Shown: in pieces, positions 17,579-27,600 of the stretch | Layout of the letters: every line of letters begins with the position of its first letter | How positions within the stretch are numbered: the stretch's first letter is position 1 | Assembly (NCBI GenBank): GCA_965227905.1 | Contig: OZ245780.1 | Span: 3,844,001 to 3,908,000, forward strand | Direction: 5' to 3' | DNA: 64,000 nucleotides | From: CBDDHT01 sp965227905 | GTDB taxonomy: Bacteria; Pseudomonadota; Alphaproteobacteria; Rhizobiales; Methyloligellaceae | Notes under the pieces: model-generated | The model's database searches: none | Told to the model about the DNA's origin: nothing | What the model saw: the letters and a program-made list of their open reading frames with translations, nothing else | Made by a program: the position numbers and the translations under genes

Positions 17579-18412
17579 TCATTCCTTCCAGCCTATGGCT
17601 TCGCACCAGACAATCGCCATGAAGGCATCGCCATGCCCGCCCCAGCTTTCGATGGCGTGGACCGCTCGATCCATCTGGGCTTGATCCGCCCATCCCTCTT
17701 GAATGGCCGCTTCCGTGATTTTCGGTCCGGTGAACTCGGCTTTCAGAACCGGCATAAATGACTGGACCAACTGCGGCGTTCCCCAGGTTTCGCTGGTTGC
17801 AGTTCCGCTCGTGTTCCTAAAACCAGTCTCCCGCAAAAGGGCCCGAAGGCGGCGACCGATAAAGGGGTCGCCTCCGCAATATTGTCGATATTTGAGCCAG
17901 ATTTCGTGGGCCGTTGTCAGCGCGGCATCTTCAGGTGCAATCAGGGTTGCAGCCAGATCGATTGTCCGAATACCGATGAGCCCCCCTGGTTCCAACACGC
18001 GGTACATCTCTTTCAGCACCGCCGTGGGATCTTGCATGTGCTCCAGCATTGCGTTGCTGAAAACAACATCGAACCGGGCGTCCTGATAGGGAAGTTCATA
18101 GACGCTGCAGCTTTCGAACGAGAGGTTGGAAAGGCCCTGCTTGGTGGCGTTTTCTCGAGCAAGCTCCAACTGCCCCACTTCGAGATCAATACCGATCACT
18201 TCTCCCGGGGATGCGACTTCAGCCAGCCCCGCGGTGATCGTGCCCGGACCACAGCCGCAGTCCAGGAGGCTCATACCACTACGAAGATGCGGCAGGAGAA
18301 ACGCAGCATGCGTATCTGCCCTGCGCCCCATGATGACCTGCTTGGTCAGCACTCCATCATAGTCGTGCATGTAATCTTCTTGGCGAATCCCATTGCGGGC
18401 ATCTTGCCTCAC
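17579..18412 (-). CDS. Class I SAM-dependent methyltransferase (UbiE/Methyltransf_11-like)
   Basis: A 277-residue enzyme with motif I LLDCGCGPGTITAGLAE, the acidic motif IGIDLE, and post-motifs FDVVFSNAMLEHM and EMYRVLEPGGLIGIR. A short lead before motif I and a C-terminal helical part are typical of small-molecule methyltransferases. GTG 18412 overlaps the kinase stop (GTGA) and has GGGAGGG six bases upstream, so I take it as the start; ATG 18370 is the alternative. The upstream extension of the frame lies inside the kinase gene and is not coding. The methyl acceptor is unknown. Confidence 0.87.
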   Translation of the reverse strand: MRQDARNGIRQEDYMHDYDGVLTKQVIMGRRADTHAAFLLPHLRSGMSLLDCGCGPGTITAGLAEVASPGEVIGIDLEVGQLELARENATKQGLSNLSFESCSVYELPYQDARFDVVFSNAMLEHMQDPTAVLKEMYRVLEPGGLIGIRTIDLAATLIAPEDAALTTAHEIWLKYRQYCGGDPFIGRRLRALLRETGFRNTSGTATSETWGTPQLVQSFMPVLKAEFTGPKITEAAIQEGWADQAQMDRAVHAIESWGGHGDAFMAIVWCEAIGWKE

Positions 18413-19473
18413 GTCTGCCCTCCCCGAGCGATATCCCAAGCGCACTCGGCCATCTGCCGGTACGTCCTGCCGCGCTCGACCGCCGTTGGGTCCGACGCGT
18501 TGCCATCGAGGCCTCGTCGCATGACACCGGCCAGGATTGCCGACAGCCTGAACATCGAGAAGACGACATAATAGTCGAAATCGGAGACCTCTCCGAGATC
18601 CCGGTGTTGGCAATAGGCCGTAAGCATCGCCTCTTCCGAAGGGATGCCAAGCCCATCCAAATCCAGATCTTTGATGCCGTAGGACGATACGTCCGACGGC
18701 AAGTGGTACGGCATGCAAAAATAGCCGAGATCGGCAAGGGGATGTCCGATGGTGGACAACTCCCAATCGAGGACAGCCGCAATCTTCGGCGAGGCCGGCT
18801 CGAACACCATGTTGCCGGGCCGGTAATCCCCATGAACGATACTCGCATCGTCATCGGCCGGGGCGTTGCGCGGCAACCAGGCAATGAGCTTATTCATCGC
18901 CTCGCAGCTCTCGATCTTCGAGGCTTCATACTGTTTGGACCAGCGCGCGACCTGCCGTGCCACATACCCTTCCGGCCGGCCGAATTGACTGAGACCAACC
19001 GCGCTATAGTCGACCTGATGCAGATCGGCGAGCACCTCGATCATATTGTGGTAGATTTGCCGGCGTTCCTCCCTGGAGCAACCTTCCAGATCGCGCGTCA
19101 TCATGATCCTGCCGGGCACATGGCCCATGACATAGAACATCTGGCCGATCACCGAAGTGTCTTCGCACAGGAGATGTGGCGTCGGGACCGGTACGCGGCT
19201 GCCGGCAAGAGCGCTGATGACTTTGAACTCCCGATCGACCGCATGGGCCGACGGCAACAGGTCTCCTGGCGGTTTCTTGCGGAGGACGTAGTTCGTACCA
19301 CCAACCTCAAGAAGAAATGTCGGATTAGACTGGCCGCCGCGAAACTGGTGGACTGTCAATGCCCCGTCGAAACCGGGCAACCGATCTTTCAGATAGAACG
19401 CCAATGACGCTTCGTCGAACCGATGGGCATCGAGCACCGGTCCAACCTGCGCGGCACCAATCTCTGTCTTCAT
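18409..19473 (-). CDS. APH-family phosphotransferase (ACAD10/11-type kinase partner)
   Basis: A 354-residue aminoglycoside-phosphotransferase-fold kinase. The N-lobe has FRGGQSNPTFLLEVGG and YVLRKKPPG (ATP-binding Lys). The catalytic loop is VHGDYRPGN near residue 213, and the metal site is AVLDWELSTIGHPLADLGY. This subgroup is regularly encoded beside acyl-CoA dehydrogenases (as in human ACAD10/11), where 4-hydroxy acids are phosphorylated before elimination. The adjacent dehydrogenase gene fits that role (inference). Start ATG 19473 has a G-rich site; a TTG lies five codons upstream. Confidence 0.87.
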   Translation of the reverse strand: MKTEIGAAQVGPVLDAHRFDEASLAFYLKDRLPGFDGALTVHQFRGGQSNPTFLLEVGGTNYVLRKKPPGDLLPSAHAVDREFKVISALAGSRVPVPTPHLLCEDTSVIGQMFYVMGHVPGRIMMTRDLEGCSREERRQIYHNMIEVLADLHQVDYSAVGLSQFGRPEGYVARQVARWSKQYEASKIESCEAMNKLIAWLPRNAPADDDASIVHGDYRPGNMVFEPASPKIAAVLDWELSTIGHPLADLGYFCMPYHLPSDVSSYGIKDLDLDGLGIPSEEAMLTAYCQHRDLGEVSDFDYYVVFSMFRLSAILAGVMRRGLDGNASDPTAVERGRTYRQMAECAWDIARGGQT

Positions 19474-19524
19474 CGTCGGCGCCCCCAACTGCCATTGAAC
19501 ATCACGACCCGGTCCGCAAGCGCT

Positions 19525-20748
19525 CTATTGCCGATACTTCTTCAACTCCAGCCGAGCGATCTGATCGCGATGGACTTCGTCAGGCCCATCGGCCAGCCGA
19601 ATTGCCCGGGCACGAGCATAAGCATAGCCAAGTCCAAAATCGGTCGTCACACCGCCGCCGCCATGCATTTGGATCGCCCAGTCGATCACCCGGCAAGCCA
19701 TGTTGGGCACCGCAACCTTGATCATGCCGATCTCTTTGCGGGCTTCGCGGTTTCCAACGCGGTCCATCTTGTCCGCGGCTGCCAGGACCAGCAGCCGGGC
19801 CTGATCGATCAGAATGCGCGATTCGGCAATGCGTTCGCGCGTGACACCCTGCTCGGCGAGCGGTTTGCCGAAAGGTTCGCGGTCGAACGCCCGCCGGCAC
19901 ATTTTTTCAAGCGCGACTTCGGCCTGTCCGATCAGACGCATGCAGTGGTGGATACGGCCCGGTCCCAGCCGACCCTGCGCGATCTCGAAACCACGCCCCT
20001 CCCCGAGCAGCATGTTTGCAGCCGGCACGCGGACATTCTCGAACGAGACTTCGCCGTGACCATGCGGCGCGTCGGAAAACCCGAAGACCGGCAACATGCG
20101 TTTGATCGTGACGCCCTCGGTGTCGACAGGAACCAGGATCATTGATTGCTGGCGATAGATATCGGGGCTGTCGGGAGCCGTCTTGCCCATGAAGATAAAG
20201 ATCTTGCAGCGCGGATCGCCAATGCCGGACGACCACCATTTGGTACCGTTGATAACGTAGTCGTCGCCATCGCGCAGAATGGTCGAGCGAACATTGGTGG
20301 CATCGGACGAAGCCACATCGGGTTCCGTCATAGCGAAGCAGGATCGGATCTCGCCGGCCATCAGCGGGTCGAGCCATTGGCGTTTCTGTTCTTCGGTGCC
20401 GACGCGCTCCAGCGTTTCCATATTGCCGGTGTCAGGCGCCGAGCAGTTGAAGACTTCGGGCGCCCAGCCCACGCGACCCATCGTCTCGCAAAGCGGCGCA
20501 TATTCGAGGTTCGTCATACCCTCTCCGCCATCGGAGGGAGGGAGAAACATGTTCCAAAGACCTGCTTCCCGCGCTTTTGGTTTCAGTTCCTCGACAATCG
20601 GAACCGCACCCCAGCTCTCACGCCACGGCCCGTCCATATCGGCCAACTGGCGTTGATGGGTCTCTAAGTTTGGATGGACATGCTCGTCCATAAACGCCTG
20701 CAAACGCGCCAGCAGGTTCTTTGTCTTTTCGTTATGCTCGAAATTCAC
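19525..20748 (-). CDS. Acyl-CoA dehydrogenase family flavoprotein (ACAD11-like)
   Basis: A dehydrogenase of about 407 residues with all three ACAD segments. The FAD/substrate signature is CFAMTEPDVASSDATNV and the beta-domain has VINGTKWWSSG. The C-terminal helices include GRLGPGRIHHCMRLIG, FGKPLAEQG and QMHGGGGVTTDF. The WWSSG and GRIHH features are those of ACAD10/11-type enzymes acting on hydroxyacyl-phosphates. It heads the minus-strand cluster, with the kinase 51 bp downstream. The start is GTG 20748 (GGGAG eight bases upstream) or TTG 20751. Confidence 0.88.
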   Translation of the reverse strand: MNFEHNEKTKNLLARLQAFMDEHVHPNLETHQRQLADMDGPWRESWGAVPIVEELKPKAREAGLWNMFLPPSDGGEGMTNLEYAPLCETMGRVGWAPEVFNCSAPDTGNMETLERVGTEEQKRQWLDPLMAGEIRSCFAMTEPDVASSDATNVRSTILRDGDDYVINGTKWWSSGIGDPRCKIFIFMGKTAPDSPDIYRQQSMILVPVDTEGVTIKRMLPVFGFSDAPHGHGEVSFENVRVPAANMLLGEGRGFEIAQGRLGPGRIHHCMRLIGQAEVALEKMCRRAFDREPFGKPLAEQGVTRERIAESRILIDQARLLVLAAADKMDRVGNREARKEIGMIKVAVPNMACRVIDWAIQMHGGGGVTTDFGLGYAYARARAIRLADGPDEVHRDQIARLELKKYRQ

Positions 20749-21010
20749 CAATAATGCTCCCGTGGTGCGTGATCGTGCGTTGCGGTCCGAAAGTCCAGAA
20801 AATCGAACCGCTCTTACCTCGGCAACTGTTTACCGCTCTGGTTGCCTCACGATAAGGGCCTATTTCACACGGAGACATTTCCAGGACACGATCCTCGCAA
20901 CATACCGGCAATCAACGACAACCCTGACCATGTCCGGTTGTCATTTACAGTCGGTCAGAAGCTATGTCAGGGTTTGGATCTGCACCTTCGTCTACCGCGG
21001 GAGACAGACC

Positions 21011-24000
21011 ATGAAACAGTTGTTGGCGCATATGGCCTCGGCATGGTTTGCACTATTGTTGCGCGGGAGTTCAGCAAAACAGCAAATTCTCGCTCTGGTG
21101 GCCTCAACTGTTTTTATCACCGCCGTCGCATTCAATGGATTCCCCGCTACAGCCCAGTCGAACGAGTTGCGTGTGCTCTATGAGCGTTATCTCAAGAACC
21201 AGAAGGCCGCGAGATATCAGGAGTCCGAACGCATAGCCAAACGCATGCTTGCAATCAGCGCAAAGCATTACGGAAAGGACAACACGCTCTACGCCGACTA
21301 TCTCATGAACTTGGCGATCACCTATATGTTCCAAGCGCGCCACACAGAGGCCATTGCGCTTTTCGAACAAGCACTGGCAATCACGGAGCGGAAGGTCGGG
21401 CGTGAGCACAAGGATCTTGCTTACATCCTGAACAATTTGGCATTGACCTACGGGAAAACAGGTCGATTTTCTGACGCGATCCGACTGTACAAGCGCACCT
21501 TGGAAATCGAGGAAAAGGCCAATGGGCTCGAGCATAAGAGTGTGGCCGATACGCTCAACAATCTGGCAGTCGTGTACAATAAGATTGGCCGGTATGCTGA
21601 CTTGATTCCTCTGTATGAGCGCGCAATCGCGATCTACGAAAAGACCTTAGGCGATCAGCATCCAAGCCTCGCCGATGCACTCAACAATCTGGCGATTGCC
21701 TACAGAGATCTCGGGAAGAGCGAGCAGGCACTTTCAACATTCGAACGGGCCTTGGGGATTTTTAGAAAAAGCCTCGGCAGTCGACATCCCGCCGTCGCAG
21801 ACGTGCTTAGCAATTTGGCCAGTGTGCACAACGCTCAACGCAAACATGCAAAGACAATCCCGCTCTTAAGACAAGCACTGTCTATACACAAAAAAACGTT
21901 TGGGCCCGCTCATCCAACTTACGCCAGCACCCTCGGCAATCTCGCAAGCGCGTATCATGGCAACGGCCAGCATGCGCAAGCGATTTCACTTTTTAAACAA
22001 TCGCTCAAAATCAAAGAAAAAGTGTTTGATCCAAATCACCGGACAATTGCCATTACGCTCGACCGACTAGCGCGCGCGCACCATGAGAGCCTGCAATATC
22101 GCGAGGCATTCTCTTATGCCCGGCGTGCAGCAAGAATACTTGGCAGTGGTCGGCCTGGCACCAACGCTTCTCTTTTAGCGAGCGGCACCAGGCAAAAAAA
22201 ACACCAAGTTCGCATCAACTCCCGGCTGGTCCGGATCGCCTACGATTATGTCCCAAAGGACCAGACCCAGCGCTCCCTGATGATCGATGAAGCTTTTACC
22301 GCTGCCCAGAGGTTTACCAAGACATCGACGTCGGGCGCTTTGTCACAAATGGCGGCCAGATTCAGTGCGAGGGACGACAATCTGGGAAAACTCGTACGCG
22401 AGCATCAAGACCTCGAAACCAAGTGGCAGGAGCTTGATAAGAACCTCACCAAAGCACTTTCGCAACCGCCAGGGAAACGCGATCGGAATGCTGAACGCAA
22501 ATTCAGGCAAGACCTTGCTTCTACTGAGAAAAGGATGCGTGTATTGGCATCCAGATTGTCGGCAAATCATCCGCAATTTGCAGAACTTGCGAACCCAAAA
22601 CCGCTTACTGGAAAAAACACCCAAGGATTGCTCGGTGCCGATGAGACGCTGATTTCATATGTGGTTCTCGATGATGAAACCTATGTCTGGGCCGTCGATC
22701 AGGACAACGTCGTGTGGAAGAGGGTTGGCAGGAATAAGGAGTATTTCGAGAAACACATCACTGATCTGAGGACGACGCTCGACCCTGTCGCAGCATCTGC
22801 GTCGCAGGGGCGCGGCTTGTCGCGCGAAAAGGTGTGTCGCGACCTGCGAAGAGAGACAGACCCATGCAAGGCTTATGACACCGACCTGGCGATTGCACAT
22901 GATCTATACAAAGACCTCCTCGGCGCGATCGAGCCGATGATCGTCGGGAAGAAGCACATCATCATCGTTCCGTCCGGACCGTTGACTGCACTGCCATTCA
23001 ACATGTTGGTGACACAAACACCGCCGCGCGGGTCGACACGCATAGCGCGATACAGGCGGGCGCAGTGGCTGATCCGACGCCATGCAGTGACCATATTGCC
23101 TTCCGTAGCATCACTGAAAGCCTTGCGCATCGGGGCGCGCAAGAGCCAGGCGAAACGCCCGTTCATCGGAATTGGCAATCCAAACTTCAGCAAACCGCGT
23201 GAAAAGAAAAACGACCGGCGGAACGTTGAAACGACCCGAGGCTATTCGACCTATTTCCGGGACGGCCTCGCCGATGTGAATGCTCTATCGGGTGCAATCC
23301 CACCCCTTCCCGATACCGCGGATGAGCTGCGTGCGGTGGGAAAAGTACTGAAGGCGTCAAGGAATGAAATTCTTCTCGGACGTCAAGCCAGCGAAACAGT
23401 CATCAAGAGGCTCAGTGCAAAAGGTCAACTCGATGACTACGGGATCGTACATTTTGCGACTCATGGCCTGATCGCGGGCGAGATCAAGGGGCTCGCCGAA
23501 CCCGCACTCGCACTTTCTTTTCCAAACAAAGCAACGATATTGGATGACAGTCTGTTGACGGCATCCGAAGTTGCTCAACTGAAACTCAATGCCGACTGGG
23601 TTGTGCTCTCTGCGTGCAACACGGCTGCAGGCAATGCCCCTGGTGCCGAAGCGTTCTCTGGCCTGGCACGCGCTTTCTTTTATGCAGGCTCGCGCGCAAT
23701 CCTCGTTTCCCACTGGCCGGTGGTCTCGGAGGCAGCGGTAAAACTGACAACAAGGGCCTTCGACCTCATGCAGGCAGACCCGACGATAGGGCGCGCGGAA
23801 GCTTTGCGCCGGTCCATGCTGGCCTTGATCGACAAAGGAGCACGGTACGAGGCGCATCCAGCCTACTGGGCTCCTTTTATCGTCGTTGGCGAAGGCGGTG
23901 TGTATGAAGCGGATACTAAGAACCGGCGAGAGAAACCCGTTGATCCCGACGCTCTCTATACACTCGGTATGAACCTCCTCAACGGTGAAGGTGTCACCCA

Positions 24001-24523
24001 AGATCTCGTCAAGGGCCGGAAGACACTCGAACAAGCAGCCAAGAACGGACATTCCGACGCCATGCATGTAGTCGGTGTGGTCCACCAACGCGGTTTCGGA
24101 GTTCCGAAAGACGGTTCAAAAGCCGTCGAATGGTACGAGAAAGCAGCCCGTGCAGGCCATACGCTTGCCATGTATCGGCTCGGACTTGCCTACAAGCATG
24201 CCGACGGTGTGAATGAGGACTTCGACAAAGCACTTTTCTGGATAGAAAAAGCAGCGAATAACGGCAATCTCGATGCCATGGGCTTGGCGGGCATAATGTA
24301 TTTGCATGGTGGCGGAACCACCCGGCAGGATCATCAACTCGCTATCAAGTGGATTGAAAGTGCTGCGGCCGGTGGGCTTCCGGCTGCAATGTGGAAGCTC
24401 GGACAGTTCCATGAAGATGGCTGGGGACGCCCGAAAAACCTCAAAGAGGCAAAGGCCTGGTATAAGAAATCTGCAGACAAAGGCTTCAAGCACGCAATTG
24501 ACGCTCTGAAGAGGCTCAAATGA
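21011..24523 (+). CDS. Exported TPR-CHAT protease-like protein with C-terminal Sel1 repeats
   Basis: A 1170-residue protein. The N-terminus has a long hydrophobic export signal (ends near TAQSNE, residue 49). About eight TPR units of the kinesin-light-chain type cover residues 55-390 (ALNNLA.Y, YEKALAI-like). A CHAT domain covers about 538-960 with His818 (VHFATHG) and Cys869 (VLSACNTAAG), the full caspase-like dyad. Four to five Sel1 repeats follow to the end (AMYRLGLAY, WYEKAARAGH). ATG 21011 has GGGAG seven bases upstream; the frame is open further back but unlikely to be used. CHAT proteins are cysteine peptidases; the target is unknown. It is tail-to-tail with its paralog, 110 bp away. 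Confidence 0.88.
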   Translation: MKQLLAHMASAWFALLLRGSSAKQQILALVASTVFITAVAFNGFPATAQSNELRVLYERYLKNQKAARYQESERIAKRMLAISAKHYGKDNTLYADYLMNLAITYMFQARHTEAIALFEQALAITERKVGREHKDLAYILNNLALTYGKTGRFSDAIRLYKRTLEIEEKANGLEHKSVADTLNNLAVVYNKIGRYADLIPLYERAIAIYEKTLGDQHPSLADALNNLAIAYRDLGKSEQALSTFERALGIFRKSLGSRHPAVADVLSNLASVHNAQRKHAKTIPLLRQALSIHKKTFGPAHPTYASTLGNLASAYHGNGQHAQAISLFKQSLKIKEKVFDPNHRTIAITLDRLARAHHESLQYREAFSYARRAARILGSGRPGTNASLLASGTRQKKHQVRINSRLVRIAYDYVPKDQTQRSLMIDEAFTAAQRFTKTSTSGALSQMAARFSARDDNLGKLVREHQDLETKWQELDKNLTKALSQPPGKRDRNAERKFRQDLASTEKRMRVLASRLSANHPQFAELANPKPLTGKNTQGLLGADETLISYVVLDDETYVWAVDQDNVVWKRVGRNKEYFEKHITDLRTTLDPVAASASQGRGLSREKVCRDLRRETDPCKAYDTDLAIAHDLYKDLLGAIEPMIVGKKHIIIVPSGPLTALPFNMLVTQTPPRGSTRIARYRRAQWLIRRHAVTILPSVASLKALRIGARKSQAKRPFIGIGNPNFSKPREKKNDRRNVETTRGYSTYFRDGLADVNALSGAIPPLPDTADELRAVGKVLKASRNEILLGRQASETVIKRLSAKGQLDDYGIVHFATHGLIAGEIKGLAEPALALSFPNKATILDDSLLTASEVAQLKLNADWVVLSACNTAAGNAPGAEAFSGLARAFFYAGSRAILVSHWPVVSEAAVKLTTRAFDLMQADPTIGRAEALRRSMLALIDKGARYEAHPAYWAPFIVVGEGGVYEADTKNRREKPVDPDALYTLGMNLLNGEGVTQDLVKGRKTLEQAAKNGHSDAMHVVGVVHQRGFGVPKDGSKAVEWYEKAARAGHTLAMYRLGLAYKHADGVNEDFDKALFWIEKAANNGNLDAMGLAGIMYLHGGGTTRQDHQLAIKWIESAAAGGLPAAMWKLGQFHEDGWGRPKNLKEAKAWYKKSADKGFKHAIDALKRLK

Positions 24524-24633
24524 ATGCGGCGTAGCGGTTGAAGGCAAACTTCAGCGGCCCATCGCACGGTTGCCTGTTGGGCCTCACGCCGATCCACCTT
24601 GCAACAAGGCTCAATCGTCATACTCGGCGGCCT

Positions 24634-27600
24634 TCACTTGACCGATCCTGCACCTTCCCCAACCACCACGAACGGCGCCCAGTATGCTGGATGGCGCTGA
24701 TAGGGCGCCCCCTTCTCAATCAGCGCCAGCATCGACCGGCGGAGCGCCTCGGCTCTACCGATAGTGGGGTTACTTTTCATCTCGGAAAAGGCAACGGTGG
24801 TGAGCTTCACTGCTGCTTCGGAAATCACCGGCCAGTGAGAGACGAGCAGTGCCCGTGTACCCGAATAGAAGAACGCTCGGGCCAACCCCGAGAACGCCTC
24901 GGCGCCAGGCTTTTCTCCAGCCGCCGTGTTACACGCCGAGAGGACCACCCAGTCCGCATTCAGCTTCAATTGTGCCACTTCCGATGCGGTCAGCAGTCCA
25001 TCATCGTTCTCGGTCGCTTTGCTCGGTAGAGACAGAGCGAGTGCCGGCTCGCCCAGACCTTCAAGCTCGCCTGCGATCAAACCATGGGTTGCGAAATGTA
25101 CGATCCGGTAGTCGTCGAGATTTCCGCCACGGCTCATTTTCTTGATGACCGTCTCGCTCGCCTGCCGTCCGAGAATGATTTCACTCTTGCGGGCTTTGAA
25201 GACCCGCCCCACGGCCTTTAGTTCATCCGCCGTATCGGGTAGCGGTGGAATACGTCCCGATAGAAATTCGACATCCGCAAGCCTTCCGCGAAAATAGGCA
25301 GAATAACCACGCGTTGCCTGGACGGTGCGCGTCCGGGCACCGGGTCTGGATTGGTCTTGCGGCGTGAAGAAATCAGGATTCCCGAATCCGACAAACGGGC
25401 GTTTCGCCCTGCCCTTGCGCTCGGAAACACGCAAAGCCCGGAGCGAGGAAACCGAAGGCAGAACTGTCACGGCGTGGCGGCGGATCAACCATTCGGCCTG
25501 CTTGAAACGATCCTCCAGTGCGCCGCTGTTCGGCGGTGGTGCCGCCACCAGCATGTGGAACGGCAGGCCAGTCAGCGGCCCGGATGGCACAACGACCAGA
25601 TGGCGCTTGCCTTCCACAGCGTCTGCGACTGGACCGATAAGATCGACATAGAGCCGGTGGGCCCGGGCCAGATCTGTGTCATAGGCCTCACAAGGCTGGT
25701 CCAGCCGCGCGAGACCACGGCAAACCTGCTCGCGTGTGAGGCCGCGGTTATCAGTACCGCCAAAGTTTGTCGGATCCAGCGATTTCCTGAGAACCGAAAT
25801 CTGTTCCTCGAAATAGGCGCGTGGACGACCGACCCTTCGCCACTGAACAGCGTCGCGGGTGACGGCCCAAACGTATAGATTCCGGATCCCCGAAAAATAG
25901 TACAGCAAGGCATCGTCTTCGCCGAGCAGCGCCTGCGTATCCGCTATCTTGAGAGTAGCTGCCTTGATCAGTTCCGCATATTCAGGAAACTCGGCGCCGA
26001 TCAGACGTCGGTTCTGGTCGATCCGACCTGTCAACTCCCCGACACGGCGACGCAAATTCTGAATGGCGGTCTTGTTTTGATCGGCTTGCGCTGCCGAACG
26101 GGCATCCTGCAAAGCTTTCTCTGCGGCTAACCGTTGGCTGAGGAGGTCCTGCCCCTCTCTGATACGCGCCGCAAGAGCACCGTCCCCCGCACCAAAGCGG
26201 GCAGCCATTTGCGAGACAGCGGCAGCCGTCGATGAGGTGCCGTAAGACTGGGCCGCTTCGAAGGCTTCACCAAGCGCCAAATCGGCCGGCTCGCTTTTTC
26301 CGCCCAGCGCACTGATCGTCGAGATCAAAAGCTCGAAGGAGGTCGGGTAACTCAAACCCGGCTTCTCCTCGAACCGAATGTTCTCGGCGTGTTGTCCGAG
26401 CGCCCTCTTCCCCGGATCCTGCTTGATAACGCCCACCGCCTTGCGAGCAAATGGCAGCGCTTTCTTCGGATTGCCTGCCCGCACCAATGTGTGGGCGAGC
26501 GACTTATAGATATCTGCCGTCCTTGGGTGCTTCGATCCGTATAGCTGTTCTGCAATCCCAAGCGCTTCGCGGAGCTGGACTTCCGCGGACTGCAGATCCC
26601 CCATTCGTTCATACGCTTCGCCAAGACCGGACAAGGCAAAGAGGATCGACGGGTGGGGCGAGCGATAGGCTTTCCTCGCAACCTGTAAAGCCTCCTGGTG
26701 ATACCGAACCGCATCGTCGTCGCCGACCTGAAGGGAGCCGAGACTCTGCAGAGCCGACGCCAGGCGATCGGGCCTTGCATTGGGAACCTGTCTCCACATT
26801 TGCAGAGCACGCGCGAGAAATGTGCGCGCCTCGTCGCGCCTGTTCTGAGCGCTTAGATTGAGCCCGAGATTTCGCAAGGCGTTTGCGACGGAGTCATTGG
26901 GACGCGCATCGGCCTCTTCGAACTTCGCAAGTGCCCTGCGCAGAAATCGCTCGCCCAGTTCAAGCTTGCCCATCGAATTGTAAGTGATGGCCAACCCGTG
27001 AAGATATCTTGCGTGGTCGACATGGCTTGCGTCCAGATGCTTCTCCGCGACCGCCAAGGACAGAAGGAATTGTGCCTCCGCTTTTTCGAGGCGTCCTTGT
27101 ACAAAGTAGACACGGCCGAGTGTCGCCGCCGATGTCGCAATATTGGCTGGTGCGGCATTGGTACTCCGGTAGATCCTAATGGCCAATGCCGCAGCTTGCT
27201 CAGCGTCTGCGAGGCGCCCTTGATTCATCAGGATGCTCGAGCTGTTCTGCAGATTCACAGCATATTGCACGCTGTTTTCGCCATAGGCCGTTTTTGCGAT
27301 TTGGATCGCCCGCATCTGCAATTCGTCCGCGCGTTCATAGTTGCCAAGGGAATGATAGAGGTTCGCCATATTGCCCAAGGGTGGAACGAGACCACCGTCA
27401 TGAGCACCACGCGCTCTTTCCAATATCGATATCTGGCGCGCGAATTGCCGAATTGCGTCGTCATGGCGGTTCATCCGGTCATAGATGACGCCAAGGGTGT
27501 TGAGAGCCTCACCAATGTTGGGATCAGTTTTCGAGTAGGCGGCTTCATGGATCGCGAGGGCACGTTTGGCGGATCGTTCCGCATCGATGAAGAGCGCGCG

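Noticed and set aside
18413..18766. N-terminal extension of the methyltransferase frame
   Set aside because: It lies inside the kinase gene on the same strand; GTG 18412 with a strong ribosome site and GTGA overlap is the better start.
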